A DNA stretch of 64,000 nucleotides from Promerops cafer (lineage: Eukaryota; Chordata; Aves; Passeriformes; Nectariniidae): contig VZSE01004911.1 of NCBI GenBank assembly GCA_013398275.1, positions 62,001 to 126,000 of the forward strand. Reading direction: 5' to 3'. Both the position numbers and the translations under genes were made by a program. The notes beneath the pieces are model-generated. The model was not told the DNA's origin, searched no databases, and worked only from the letters and a program-made list of their open reading frames with translations. This document shows, one piece after another, positions 34,201-49,200 of this stretch (position 1 is its first letter; each line of letters starts with the position of its first letter).

Positions 34201-37200
34201 TAATCTGCAGGCAATGGGACTGCTGCTCCCTACACTGTTTTCCTGGAGCTGATAGCACACAGAAGCCACAGCTGGGCTCTGTGGATCACCCCAAATGCTC
34301 TGACCCATCCTTGCAGCAAGGAGGAATCTGAGACCGTGCAGCTTGAGCATTTTCTGTGCCTGCTGGCAGCTTGTGTGGTGTGCTGCGTTCTGCCTGCCTG
34401 CCTGGCTCTGCTTGCCACTGCACTACATGCTTGTGCTCGTTAGTCAAATACTGAGCTCAGCAGTTTATTTCTAATACTCCAGGAATGCTGGAAGCAGCTT
34501 CATGGGGCTTAACTCTAGCAGTGGTTCATGTGCTGGCCTTGCTAAAACAGTTCTGCTGCATCAGTCAACCAAGAGACGTGGGACAAAACATGGTCCAGTG
34601 GGACAAATACAAGGGAAGAGTGAGTGCCTTCCACCATGGAAGAAATGGGGCTCAGGACCAAGACCTGTCATCAATCAAAAGCAGAAGAAAGGCAAGCATC
34701 TGACTTAGCCTCATAAGCCACCATTTTCTCTATAAAGCAGAGATGGTAAGATTTAATGATAGAGTAAATAAGATGTGACCAGCTGCTGTAGGCCTGGCCA
34801 GGGAACTCTAATGCTCATCAGTGAACACACAGGGTTATTTGTTGAAATCAGATACACAAGGTGGGGAAAACACTCTGGACAGGGCTGCCTGGCATCTTCT
34901 GCCAACTGCCCAACATCAGTGGATGTGCAGAAACACCACTGGCTGCCCTGAAGTGATCCAGACCATCTCTAGCACTTGACTTGTCAGCAGGCCCTGTGTA
35001 CCTGCAGAGAAACAACACTAATGCTTAGTGCCAGGAACAAAGTGACTGGCTTTTCCATTTCCTGAGCAACCTCACTGTAGCAACCTCCACTCAGAGAGCT
35101 TAAATCACTTTTATGCAGCTTTAGACATCAAGAAAATCCACCCAAGCTTTATGCAAGCAGACACTGCAGCCCCATCAGAGACATGCTGGTCAAACAGATC
35201 AGGTGCCAGGCTCACTGTCGGTGACAGAGACAGGCAGGGCAGAAGGTATTTCATTCACATGATGCTCAGTCCCCGGATAGGGATGGCTATGACAGCCAAA
35301 CGCTGCTGTTTGTAGGAGAGCTGAATGCCAGCACAGCCTGCAGCCTGAGCAGAGTCACTCTAGGGCCAGATTCCACCGGAGCTCCCAGAGCCGTCCACAT
35401 TCTCTTTTGAGCTGCAGCTGCATGGCGTGCGTGCAGCCAGCCCCATTACTCATGCGGAGCAAGAAGCTGCTTCAGAAACGCCAGCAGCTGCTCAGGGAAA
35501 ACGCTTCTCAGCGCCACACAACTGCAGCACAGGGCAATCCAACGAGCAGCAGCCCCCTTTCCTCCCATCGCCCTGCCTAGGGCAGCAGAAGGCCCCTGAC
35601 CTGCCTCTCTCTTGATCCAGGCTTTATGCTCTAGACTTGCCCCACTGCTGGCGGCCAGGAGGGGTGTGCAGAGGCAGAGGACATGTCAGATTCTGGTGGG
35701 AATCCGCATTTATCCTCGATGCAGAGGTTCTTCTGTTCCCTGGAGGTGGAAGCATTTCAAGGCGAGGTGAATGCCCGAGTGCAGCGGAGCCCAGCAGATC
35801 TGCACAGCAGTGACAGATGGCCTATTCTGCTGTGTGGTTTTGAGCTGCCCCTCCAGCTGTACGCAAACCAACACCAGCCCCTTACAGCTCTGCCCAGAGC
35901 AAGGGCTGGCCATCCATCTGGGCTAAGAAAGGGCACACCTCCCCTCTCTGGCTGTGGGGGTCAGTGGGTGATCCCCACTGAAGGGTGCATGCTGGCTGCC
36001 TTTTGCTCAGTGATGGGAAAAGCTGAGCTCAAAAGGCACAGAGGGCTGTCAAAGAGGGTGCTAGAGCAATGTGCAGGAGAGGAACATCCAGCAGGCCTGC
36101 CCAGACTTTACAGTAACCAGGAAGGCAGATGCCCCCTGTGAAGGCCTTATCTAAGGCTGGGGTACTCACTTTCACACAGAGATGGGAAAGAGAGAAAAGA
36201 GACTTATTTCTTGGAAGCTCTGCAGATCTGTATGTGATTACTGTGAGGAGGCATCAGGGCTGCAAAGCACACAGGATGGCAGCCCCACCACCTCTCATCT
36301 TCATATGGTCTCTGTCTGCTCTTGGCAAGGACTCCAGGGCTGAGCAGAAATGACTCTCAATCTCAAAGGCATTTCCTTCCATCACCAGTGCCTGCTGCAG
36401 GCCAGCAAATAGCTCAGCTTTGTTCCCTGCACAATGAAGCAGCCCTCCACATCCTGCAGCTTTGCTTGGTAACATGCTAAGTGACCACCAAGGCTTTCTC
36501 CAGTCACATCATCCGCTTTGACTGCCCCTTTTTGCTCATAAATGGCAATCCTCTCCAGGGACCAAGTGCCCCCATCCTCATGCAGGCAAGGGTACTGCTG
36601 TCATCTGTCCCTCTAGTAAGGCTGCAAACAACACTCAGCCAAGCCAAGATATGGCCCTCTGGACGAGGGGCTTTGGGGGAACAGGCAGCCCTACAGCTTC
36701 CCTGCAGAGCTGAAAGAGCTGCTCAGATAAAAGCAGGTACCTGTGCGCAGGGAAGCTGAAATCTTCCCGACCATGTCTGGAACCAGGCAGGAAGGAGCCT
36801 GTACCTCAGCTTTTGATCTTTACAGGCAAGTTGTTACTGAAATTCTCAATTACAGGATTAAAGACAAATGTGCTTCCTACATACGCAGGACTGACCTATC
36901 CTGCAACAGACATCAGCAACAGGTTGGTCCTGCCAGGCTGCCCAGGAGAGGATGGTGCTCTCAGGGACCTGCCATGCTGTAAGGAAAAGCCAGGGACTTC
37001 ACTGGGTTATGGTGCAACCCTCAAGCCCATCATCCTCTGCTGGTCTCTGATCATTTCACCACGGACAAGGCTTGCAGCACATCGAGGACAGGAGCTCCTG
37101 GAGTCTGTCGGGTTTGGCACCACTTAAGTACCATCTGCAAATGCAGGCCCAGAGAAGTTGCTCAGGCCTGGCTCAGGGCACACTGTCAGCACTGAAAGCC

Positions 37201-40200
37201 TTCCAGGGGTCCTGGATCCTCACCTGAGCCACCACTCAGAAATTACACCTCCCCAACCCAAACCTATCACAAACCTATCAGATTCCTTGCATACTCAAGG
37301 TTAAGTGACCTCTAAGACACCTTCTGGGTAGCCAAAACAGGGAGCAGACACTGTGCATCTCAGACATATGCCAGAAGGGGCATCAGTGCCAGAAGAAGCA
37401 TCAGTGAAGAAAGGAGCCGGGAAAGAGCAAGACTTCAGGATCTGCAGATTTTCCCTTGGCAAGTCTATTTGTGGGTTAAAAACAGACTTCATCCTACCTT
37501 GCCATCTGTCCAGAGGGAGTCCATATCCTGGCTGTGTCCAGCTCTGTGCTGTACATTATCCCCTACAGCCAGACTGAGGCAGGGCCCCTGCTTCAGTGCA
37601 CCATCTCAGCTCTGGTTATTCACAAGCAAATGCTGCTAGCCTAAATACCAGATTGTGGGGCCTGGTAACCAGAGACAAGGCAGAGGGGGAAGGGGCTGAG
37701 CTTCACACGAGAGCTACTGAAGTGTACAGAGAACACCCTGACTGGGCACAAACCAGATACCCTTTCACAGTGCAAAAAACAGGGAGAGAAAGCATCCCAA
37801 CTGACCCCAAATTCAAGCAAAATGCAAAGTAAACCTCTACCCAACATATAAGAGCTATGGAGGAAACACTGATCCCTCCTAGACATTGTGATGCTTTTTC
37901 CACATCTCTAAGAGCCAAAGCCCCTGCTCACTTCTACCAAGATCTGTGGCTCCATGAGCAGGCAGCTACACTTGGGACACAAGAAACCACGTAATTTTAG
38001 AGCACAAGCATTTCAGTAAAGCCACCAAGTTAGAAGTAACCCCTCCTCCATGCAGAGGTTCGCTGTTACTCTCCTACCCCTCTGTAGCACTCAACTTTTC
38101 CAAACTGCATTTGCAGCCCTGCCTGTGATTCATTAGCAGCACGAACCAAACTAATTGAAACTGTGTCCTACATGGGATGTAGCTGGTAAAAGCTCAGCTT
38201 TAAAGACTAAGAAAAGGACGCATGCTCTTGAAATAAAGAGCTAAACCATTTCTGAGTTGCTATGGAGCTCAGAGAGCCTCCCCTCCTCCAAGGGAGAACA
38301 GACCACTGAAATCTTTAGTTTGCCTAAAACTAGCTGCTAAGGAAAATAAACTTTAAATCCTGTATTTGCATTTCTGCCAGTTACTAAGTGCCAGCTGCTG
38401 TACAAACACTGTGGGAGGGCAAAGGATGAGAGATGAGCACAAACTAGAAATTCCTTGGATTTAAGCATAAGAAAGAAGAACAAGCAGATACCCACAGCTG
38501 GGCAGGAAAGAAGAACAAGGGGTCAGGTAAGCAGCACCTGTCAGGGTTGGTCTGGGCATGCCACAGTCCACATACCATCAAAGGCTGCTCATTACAGCAA
38601 CGTGCTTGGACATCCTTTTGCAGCAGTACTCTTGAACAGGGCTCAAAAATCCCTCCGTTCGCCCTCTGGGCAGCCAGGCATGACAAGTCTAGGAGAGCCT
38701 AATTACAGGAGAATATAATTGGCTAAAATAAGATTGCACATGATTTCTGCTCTCTTGACGACAGCACCAGGACCCAAAGGGCAAATGTGGCTCGTTGTGC
38801 TGGAGCTGTCGTGCAGGACGCGTGCTTGCCCTTCTTTTCTCTAACTGCTGCCACTGCCAGGCAGCACCTAGGGGTGTCCATTAGAAAGGGTGACTCACCT
38901 GATGAATCACAAGCAGCTACAATAGCTCCCCTGCTTCAGAGCAACTCTGAGATTCCACAAGAGCAGCCTGTACCAGTTTCACCATATATCTATGTACAGA
39001 CACACACGTACATATATATGATACACATGTATATTTACATGTGTATGGATGTATAAAATTACTCCCTAGGTAGCTGGGCAGCAAGTGGCAGATTTGCTTT
39101 CCTCAATGCTCCAGAGTTTCTCATGACTGCAGCTTTGGGTAGGTGCTGCATTGATTATTCTCCCCCTACTTTTCTGTCTCACTATAGGGATTTTCTCAAC
39201 ATTTAAAAGCTCCCAAGTCCAGAGGACCGGGGGCCAAGTTTCATCCCAGTAAAACCTGAAACTTCAATGTTTGCTGCAAACCAGCCTCTTCACATTTGAG
39301 GCACTGCCCTTTTTTTCAGCAGCTTTGTGCACCAATGAGCCAAGAGCCTCGTGTTACCAGCCAGGCTCAAGATCAAGCAACAGCAGGATGTGTGAGTCAC
39401 CGAAGCTGGAGCTGGCAACTTGCACAACAGCAACAAATTATCCCAGAGACTAATGTCACCTCCAGAGGTTTTTTGCATGCTTTGCTTTTACATCTGTCCC
39501 GACAGTCACATCATCACGCTGTTCAAATACCTCACTGTAATAGCACCCCACAGGCAAGTGTGGACGGACTGGACTGTGGTGGGTGTCTCCCCTCTGCCCC
39601 GGCTCCAGCTCCCTTTTAACGAGGTTCTTCCGTGCTCCGTGCTCCATGCTGGGGATTGCAAAACCTCCAGTATGCCCTTGGGCCTGCATGGGGAAAATGG
39701 GTGCTTTCTCTGTAGTCTTCATTTCACATCCTTTCCCTCCTGACAAGCTGAGCCAAATGCTGCTTAACTATCCCATGATGCACTGGGATCTCTCTGCACT
39801 GCACTTTGGGTGCTTGTGCCCTGGCAGATGTGGAGAGAAACTGGATCTAGACACCCAGCACGTTTACTGGGTCTCCCTCCACAGGGGAACTGACAACACT
39901 GGAAACAGCTCCCTGTTTTAAGAGCACACCAAGATGTACTTGGAGGGTGCAAGGCCCTGCAGAGCAGCCAGAGGAGGCTCGTCAGAGGCAGCGGGTGCTT
40001 GGGAGAACCCTGTCCATATGTCCAGGGCTTTGATATGCAGATTGAGCCATTGTGAGCTTCGGTTCCATCTGTACACTGAGGGGAGCTTCATGACCAGATT
40101 GCTTGAACATATCTATTTAACTCCCATGACTAAAGGGAATTCCAGCCTCCAGGAGGATCTCAGCATCCAGATGGATGCCAGCACACAAAAATTCAGAAAA

Positions 40201-43200
40201 TCTGTCGCCCTTTGCAGCTTCTATCCCAAGATTAGATGGGAAAAAAGCACTCAAACTTTGCACTGCACACATGCACAAGGCTGGGCCCAGCTGAAGGGAG
40301 ATCTCTGCTGGCATCAGATCTCACACCTTAAGAACAACACACTCCCCTCACACCTCAGCTGCAATGTGAGCTGGGAAATCCCTAAACCTGCTGGGCAGAA
40401 ACGCTGTCTCCCTGCCACGACTGACTGGCTCCCAGTGTCATGATCCTGCAGGAGATTTGAACCCACCTGACAGAGGCCCAAGTCTTTCAGATAACTGTCA
40501 ATTTATGCTCATGGCAGCCAAAGACACCGAGCAATTTTTACACAGAGGTGCTCTGACAATCAAGGCTGAAAGTGATTTCAGCATGTCAGGCATTGCCCCC
40601 TGCATATATGCAGTGGCAGAACATGCTGGCACTCCTTGGATCAGGGAAGGCACATGAGGGGCTAATACCCTACATCCCAACATATGCTACACACTGGCTG
40701 GCTCCCTCAGCCTCTTCCTCCTGCAGTGTCCTCCACCGAGGGGGAGAATTTGGCCATCACAGTAGGAGGAAGAAGGACCCCAGATGGATCAAGGCTTTGC
40801 CTCTCTGCACATGTCACAAACACATCACAGACCTCACACCACACTAAAGCATTGCCTGAGGTGCTGCGACAGGTGCTCAAAAGCGTCTTAACCCAAGAAC
40901 CTCTCACCTTCAACTGCAAATTGTGCTCGGATTTAACACATGACAAAAACCTAATTAATTCACTGCTGCTGCCCTGTAACACAGAGGGACAAGTGAGTCT
41001 CACACCTATGTTGTGCAATCAGAAAGGAGCACTGAGTGCTGGTGCTAACTACTATTTAGCTTTTACGTCCTGCCACAGAGCTTGCCAGGGCTATAGGCAC
41101 TGCTGTGCTGCCCATTTGACAGTACAGTTATTGGTGAAACATAGGAGAAAGTAACTCTAGCATCGGTAGAGCTAGCAGTGATTTACTGAAGAATTCGTAA
41201 GACAGAACAGTTTCCAAATCACTAATTTTGCAAGACAGAAAAATCTGATCTGTAACAGATCACATTTAAGTGTTCAGGACTTCTTGTTTGTGTAAGAGCG
41301 CTATCTCCAAGGCAAAGCAGAAACTTTCTAATGCATGAATACACTGTGATAGGAAAGTAAACACTAGATGCTTTTTAACCTTGCAAGAAGATTTCTCCAG
41401 CAAAAACCTGGCAGGAAGGAGAGGGGAGAGATTTCACGCATTAACCTTGCATGAACTCTGCCAGAGGATCGATTTTCCTCGAGGCTCATTCCCCTAAGTG
41501 CTTCAGGCTGTGCATGAAAAAGGACACCCCTGAAATAGGAGAACAAATCAGACTGAATGTCTGTCTAGGGGCACGACTTTACAGGCATAACTGAGGAAGG
41601 AGAAAGAGAGATGAGACAGCTGCTGTCAGACAATGCTGAACCCAGACAACAGTAGCTTCCCCTAAAACAGCACAGTAAATATTCCTCTCCCATGCCTTTT
41701 GGATCTCCTTTAATCATCCTGAGAACTTGCACCAGTAACAAGATGAAAACTGTCATTTGGGAAAGTTGTGCAGACCATCCCCAGAAAAGCAAAGCCAATC
41801 TCTGCACAGAGGTGGAGAGAGAATAGTGCATGTTAAGTCCCAGAGACTTTATTACAAACCACAGCAAAATTTCATTTGCTCCAAGGTGCTGGGGGGCAAA
41901 ACCATGTTCTGACCTGTGCAGAACTGCTGGCAACATCATGGAACAGGGATCTATGTCTCTGTTTACGTTAAGTACACTACAGTAAGGACACATCAAATGT
42001 CTTTTTTCCCCACTTTGGTGCTAAGCTCTACTCTGCACTTCTCCAAGCATATTCCCAGAGCAGGGAATCAGCAGGGAATCCCAAAGCAGCAGAATTTTAC
42101 TGAATCTTTCAGTAAAAGGGTGCTATGATTTACTTCTCAAACTGTGCCAAACTGCCTTCTACAAAAAATCACACTTTCAGGTTGCAAACACCAGGATCCT
42201 TTCCAGCTTTCCAAAGATCCTTTCCAGCTTCCAGATCCCAAGATGAGAGTTCCAGCATTCACAACCCTCCTTTTTTCATCAAAGGCTAAGAAAAAAGAAA
42301 CATTTATAATTTATCACCCGGAAGGGACTTTTTCCCCTCAAAATGATCATCTGCAAAACTGTGTCTGGTACGTAATCAGAAATTAAACACAGCTGAAAAC
42401 AAGGTATTAGCAGGTCTCTGTTCTGAAACTTTCAGGGAGAAGTCAGAGATAACATTTGTGGAAGGCAACTTATTTAGCATACTCTGGATTTCTGCTGACA
42501 AATCTAAGATCAGATCCATCTCTGGAAGCTGGGAGTGCTGTGTCAGCAGGTCTCAGTCACCTGGAGGGCAGGAACCCAGCAAACCCTGGAACAGTCCAGG
42601 AAAGCAGCCCTCTCCTGTGCTGTCCACAACATTTGACAGTAGCCCTGGAGGCTGAGAGGTACCACCTGCCCTGCACATACATCCAGTCAGTCTCAGCACC
42701 CACCCCCCGCAGCAACTTCTAGCTGCGGGTAAACTATGCCCACCGAAAGGATCATGCAGTAGCTTCTAATAAAGAGAAAGAGGGACAGGCACCGCTCTGC
42801 TACAGACAGCACAACCCTGGGATTCAGAGGGACCATGCAAAGATGCCCACAGCCCACGGGGCTCTCTCTGAGCGCACAAAAGCCGCACACAAAGCACTCT
42901 GATTCATGCTGGATGCACACAGACACGCACAAGCAACCGAGTGAAAAGCCTTCTCTACATTGTTTCCAAACAATATCAATCCAGCTCACACGTCAGCCGG
43001 GGCGCCGCACACTTGGTACTTACAAGACAGTTTGCTGTGTCCTTCTGCCGGAGCTGGGATGGGGCGACTGCGACTTGGAGGGAAAGGTGCATGGAGATGT
43101 GCAGAGAGGCGAGAGTGATGGGAAGAAGGGCCCCAGCCCCTCTTTGGGCCCCAGAGCAGCAACACTTGCTCACGGGATGAAGCGCAAAAAGGCTGGCATT

Positions 43201-46200
43201 CCTACAGCAGCAAGGACAATGGGGAGGGATGAGGAGGCACTGCCATAATCAAATGCAGGCCAGCTGGCCCTCCCCCAGGAAGGGCAGGCACCTCCTTCAC
43301 TTGCCAAAGGCTTTGTTTTCTAAGCCACAAAGAACAAAGTGACTGAGGAGGAGAGCACCGAAGAACCCACTGTGGGGGCAGATCCACCCATGAGCACAGG
43401 TAACCCATTCCTGGAGATCAAAACACAGATGGAGAGGGGTCGGGCAATATTCTCCCCACTCCAAGCAGAGGTCAGAAGCAGCAGCTCCTTGTGTGCAGCA
43501 GAAAAAAGACAGACAACGGAGGAACAAGAATCAGCAGAGGCTGATGGTCAGGGTCCTCTGAGGGAAAAGATCCAAGGGAGACAGACAGAGAACACCACTG
43601 AAGGAATCACTTGTGGAACAGAGCCCCAGGAAATCCCACTATGGGAAACCCTACCATTTCTCAACCCACCTTGCCCCACCAATCCTCAGCAGTGAGAACT
43701 GAAGCTGAACAGCTTCCCTCAGAAAGCAAACATAATGCAAGGGCTCAAGCTGCAGGAGACTCACAAGCTATGGCAGGGCAATGACCATTCTTTCCCTGAG
43801 CACCAATGAGGCACCATCTTGCACAACATCCTGAGGAGCAGGAACAAGCCCCCGGAGCTGCCTCAGGCCCTCCTGTAATGATACAGGCAGCTCAGCTCTG
43901 GGCACCACATCACCACAGCAGGTGCTGCGCCTGCAATGGGACACTGCCCGTTCTGGTTGGGTCAGTGCTTTCTTCCACTTATGCCAGCAAGGATCATGCA
44001 CCTTCACTCCTGACCTTCAAGCAGGACTGGTTGTCATCCCAGATCTGGTAGAGACTGTCCTGTGTGCTCTGGCTCACTGGACATGCTGCTGGCAAGTAAG
44101 GTGCTCAGTCCTGACAGGGCACGTGGCTCTCACATGGGCCGTTTCAAACCTGCAGTCCAGGTAACCTGCACTTCACTTATGGTAAAGTCAACAGCATGGG
44201 GTATAAGAGTGTTCTGGGAAATAATTCACCCAGAGAGAGCTTGAGGAAGGAAAAAATATGAAGGCTAATGAGATAAACAAGGAGAGGAAGACTTGTTGTG
44301 GCTGCTCCCGGTCTTGATGGTGTACCCATGACAGTGTTATTGTGAAGCCAGGATGGAGACCAGGAGAAAAGGATACTGGGGACTGTCCTTGCAGGAACCC
44401 CAGAACGAAACAGACATCAATGCTTTTGGTACACCATACATACCCTTGCTTGTTCAGCTGCCAGTTTTTCCCCAAAGCACTGTATGGTGCCAGATCCCAG
44501 CGCAGTCTTGGAACTGAGTAAACAAGGGACAGTGGCCAAACCAGGCTTGAAGCCACGGGGAGATGGCAGGTCCCCAAATATGCCCACACTGACTTTGTGG
44601 TACTGAAAAACAATCCTCCAGCCCACAGTCAGAGGTGGGGAAAGCAGCTTCCTTCACTGCTCCTCCTGCCTCAGCCCAACCATCATCCACCCCCTGTCAG
44701 GCACCAAGAGCTCCTGCCACGAAGGAAGCAGGGACAAATGGAAACATCCAGCTTGGCACCAGTCATGTCTTTGGGGAGGGAACCCTGCCAGCCCATGTGC
44801 AAGCTCCATGTGGTCTGGCCCAGCTCAGCCTGCCTCACTGCAAGGAGCTCTGACAGGCCTTCAGGAGCTGCCAAGCAGTGAAAAAAACACAGTACAGCAT
44901 CTTGATGGGGCACATGGGGTTATGCTGTCCTGTCCCACGGCCTGTCCGGCAGCGACAGGCAGCGCCCTACAAAATACTTGCCCACCACATGTAGGAGGGC
45001 CAGCATAATGGAGTCTCCCATTCCCAGCAGGCAGCGAGGTACGTGAGGGATGAACACCATGATCCCCGTGGTGGGTGCTCCGCTCCCCTGGCGCATGCTG
45101 AGATGTCTGGAGATCTGAGCTTGCCAGCTCATTACCATAGCGTACACTGCTTACGCATCCTTGGGCTTCTTCCCCAAATCCTGGGGTTTGGCACTCCGCA
45201 GACTCTTTACCAGAAGGAAAATCAAGGACATTGCTTATTGTAGACTCTACCTGCTGTAGACATCCTCTCAGATATTAGGGAAGAGAGAAGGGAGATATGC
45301 AGGCACTCACAAGATCAATGCAGGAAGGTCAAAAGCAGCTCAGTATCAGAAGACAGTGAAATCAGTTTAGATAAAATCTGCTTATCCCCCCATCTCCCAG
45401 ACCACACCACTAACTTTGCTTTGTGAAGGCAGAAAGCATTGTGCAGATCAAGATCAAACTCACAGGCACTGAAAGAACTTTCATGCTGGGCAGCAATTTC
45501 TGCACAGATCCTACAGCTGCAGGATATATCCCCCTACACTCCTCGTTTCGGTTGGCCACTGGTTCATAATATACATGTGGTATATTTACACCACCAGAAT
45601 TGTTTATAACTCTACTGAAACCAGTGAGATCAAAATCCTCCTCCCTCCCTGAGCCAGCTGCCTCTCCTCTACACAAAGCAGTGTGCAAACACACTGTGCC
45701 ACTACTATTTTGTTTTCACTGGGGCCGTGCAGCATGAAAGGCACAACCAAGAGGGCTGCTGCTGCCGCCAAGGACTGCATCCTGGAGTTTTCATCCACCA
45801 AAAAAGAAGCTGCAATGCCCTCAGAAAATTAATGGGCTACTGTTGGGGTCTATGTAGCATTTGTGTCCCTAGAAATTACCTAGGATCTGAAAAGGCCTTG
45901 AAGCTGTAGAGGTACACACTGCTATAGAGTCACATCCAACTATCCTGGCAGCCCAAGAGCTACCAGCACAATGCAATTTCCATGCCTGAACAGAGCACTG
46001 AGCAGCCTGGAAGCTTTGGGGAGACCTTAAAACACCTTGCAGAACCTGAAGGGGCTCCAAGAGAGCTGCAGAGGGACTTTGGTCAAGGGCATGGAGTGAC
46101 AGGACAAGAGAGAATAGCTTCAAGCTGACAGAGAGCAGGATTAGGTATTAGGAAGAAATTCTTCCCTGTGAGGGTGGTGAGGCCCTGGCACAGGTTGTCC

Positions 46201-49200
46201 AGAGAAGTTGTGGTTGCCCCATCCCTGTAAGTGTTCAAGGCCAGGATGGGGGCTTGTAGCAACCTGGTCTGGTGGGTGGCATCCCTGCTTGTAGCAGAGA
46301 AGTTGGAACTGGATGACTCCTTTAAAATCCCTTCAAGCTCAAACCATAGTATGGTTCTGTGATCATGTGCTACAGTCCACATTTGTGCTCCAGAGACTTC
46401 CAGCTCTGGCTGGAAGGGCTCACATATGACCAATGTTTGGCTTGGCTGCAGAACTGTCAATATGCCAAGCAAGGCTTGGTGCTTTTGTGTGCCTCAATTT
46501 ATCAGAAGAAACATGAGAAAACCCTGCCCAGGATCCTTCCCAGTATCCCCCATGATGGCAAAGGGTGTTGAAGTACCAGAGCAGCCCCTGTTCAGTGAGG
46601 TAGAAAAGCACAGGTTCTTGTCATTCTCCTATGGCATGGGAGGCACTTCTCTCGCCATTGGGGTGAAAAAAAAATTTACATCATTTCCACAGCAAGAGGT
46701 TGCCCACCTGCACAGCAAACTGCAGAGATGAGCCAGAGCAGACCTGCAGATCATCACCAAACAAACTCAATCCTCATTGCCCTGCCAGCAGTGTTCTGGG
46801 CTGCCTTCTCCCCTTTTCTGCCTCACACAGGATGCTTTTCCATGTTTTCATGTTTAGCTGAATTTCCTCCCTCCTCCCCTGAGCACTTCTGGCTGCCAAG
46901 GCAGCTCAGAGACAGCAACTAAGTGGCACCTACATCTGGTACAGCTTAACTTTTAGTGTCTATTCTTTCTGGAATTTGAGAACTTCAATACCCAATGTTT
47001 GTACAAGTGTGGAATAAATGGAGCACAGGCTCCCTGGCCTTCCATTCTTGCCAAAGCTGTATTTTAAAATGCACTTAGAAAATCCTACTGCTTATTCATC
47101 TGTAACTTTAGAAATTAAAGAACACCAAATCTAACTGCAGATCTGCTAAATGTGTGCATTTGCACTAAACCAAACAGGTGGGAAGGTCAGGCACTCAGCA
47201 CAGTCACCACACACATCCTCTCCTCCTGCTTGCCAGATCCCTGTGATGATTCACGGATCCCCTGTTCCCTCAGCCACACTTCTCAGCTCTCCATTCTGGT
47301 GCTCCCTTTCCTCACGCAGGCCTCCACACGGGAGGAGTTGGACTGTATTTAGGACTTAAGAGCAGGGTGATACTCCTGATGAATTTGCCACTGTGTACAG
47401 ATACAGCAGGAAAATGCAGGCAGTCTACCGTGGCATGGTGGCCAAGACTGGACACAGTCAGCCCATCTTTTGGTCCTTGTTATCAGAGCCAGCACTGCCA
47501 TAATCCTTCTCTCCACTGTGGCCATGAAAGGGGTTAAAAAGCTCCAGCTCAGAGAGCCGAAAATCTCTATGCTTAACAGATGCAAACATTTTCTGGAAGA
47601 CACACCCACCCCTTCTTCCACATACTCACTTGAAAAAAAATCACTGCAGACACATGAGCATGAGGGGACTGCTGCAGGATATAGATCCAGCTCCCTGATG
47701 GAGCAAATACTACATTTCACACCTTTCATAAACAATCTAGCACTGGACTGAGTCTAAGCAGACTTTTTACACCTTCATCTGTGCAGCAGATGCCTTGTCT
47801 TACCTTGTCAAAGAATTCATACAGCCTAACTGTTTCACAGACTCGGTGCCTTGTTTCATCCAGCTGGGTGCAGAACTCCTCCAGCTGATCTTCATAGGTC
47901 TGCAGCTTTACCCTGTAAGAATGCACATCCACAAAGGAAAAGTCTTCCCATTGATTCATCTTCTTTAATGCTTCCTGTCCCCTTTTGCAATATTCCTGAA
48001 AACAAAAAGGAATTGCTTATGAGGATAGAGACCTGGAATCAACAGTAAGTAGTCTTCAAGGCCATTAACAGCTAGGGCTAATTAGACCGGTTAAGGTGTC
48101 TTTGCTTACAGTTGGATTCTGGAGCCTGATCTCTTACGATTTACACTTGTCACACAGCAGCTTGTAAAGGCCTACACAGCAAGACCATGGCTCAATCACA
48201 ATCAAAAGAAGGTAGTGTTGCAAGCACATCAAAGGAGGAACAAAAAAAAAATCCATCTTTCATCCTAGTAGTTATTTCCCCCCAAGACTGGTAAATGCCA
48301 TCTACTAAGTGTTGAGCTGGTGGCTTTGTCTGCAGAAGGAGAGCAGGAAGACTATGTAGTGAGATGGAATGACACACACTTCGGTGATGAACCCTCCTAG
48401 CATCATGTGTTTGGCTGAGCACATACAAGACTCACATGCTACCAAGTCAAACGTTGCAGAATGTAATTTTCCAATCTGACAGCACTTACACTGGCAACAA
48501 GATCAAACTCCTTGAAGTGCTTTTGTGCTTGAAGCAGCATATCCAAAGAATCATCCAGGTTGATAGCTTCCTTTAGCCGTTCTCTGCCAACATCCTCAAT
48601 CCAACTGATGACCTAGAAGAAGAGGGATAAGTCCCGCTTGTTAGTCACCCTATGCTACTCACCAATGTAGGCCTTTATGTGGAAAGAGCAAGGAACTGCT
48701 CTCATAATGCTGTTCATCTCATTACTGGAAGGAATATGTGGAGACTTCTCCCCCCCATTCCAGCATTTCAGTCTGAGCCTTCTGCTAAGAGTTTTTCCAC
48801 TTCACGTTACAGAGTAATTGAAAAGCTCTGCTATTGCTCACTAGCCTTAGGCATAAACAGGGCAAGTGGCTGCCTGGGCTCTGTTTTGGGTGAACCATGG
48901 TCTAAAGCAAGCTCTGCAACCTGCACACTGGCCTGACATTCCTATTATTGCTGCCCCAAACTGGGACCAAATCTCCCTTGCTGCCAGATTTCTGACATCA
49001 CTTCCCTTTTCTGACTGGCAGGACATGAACTATGTCAGTGTGAATGTATTGATGGATTCTCCCCATCTGCAATGTATGGTGGTTCTCTGGGACTCTCAGC
49101 TACTGGTGTTCTGAAGGCAGCTCTCCACAAAGCTGAGCAGCAACTGCATGTTCCTCAGTGGAGCCCAGCTACTGCTGCAGTTATCAGCCCATATCCTCAA

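Larger units (their letters stand above)
33761..47803 (-). other. PLEKHG4: PLEKHG4 14-kb intron
   Basis: The flanking exons join in phase 0 (YEFFDK|AYEWALEG), so no exon is missing from the main frame. It holds a candidate internal first exon at 43024-43173, a CpG-dense ORF near 45 kb, a CR1 at about 46 kb and short palindromes. The many other open frames are random-looking. Confidence 0.7.

Noticed and set aside
34971..35010. Acceptor-like tttctctgcag on the minus strand
   Set aside because: The following sequence has early stops and the flanking main exons already join in phase.
39934..40443. 169-codon plus-strand open frame in the PLEKHG4 intron
   Set aside because: No recognisable motif, no CpG island, no splice or poly(A) support; compatible with chance in 64 kb.
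43339..43695. 118-codon plus-strand Glu-rich open frame
   Set aside because: Low-complexity composition and no promoter or homologue recognised.
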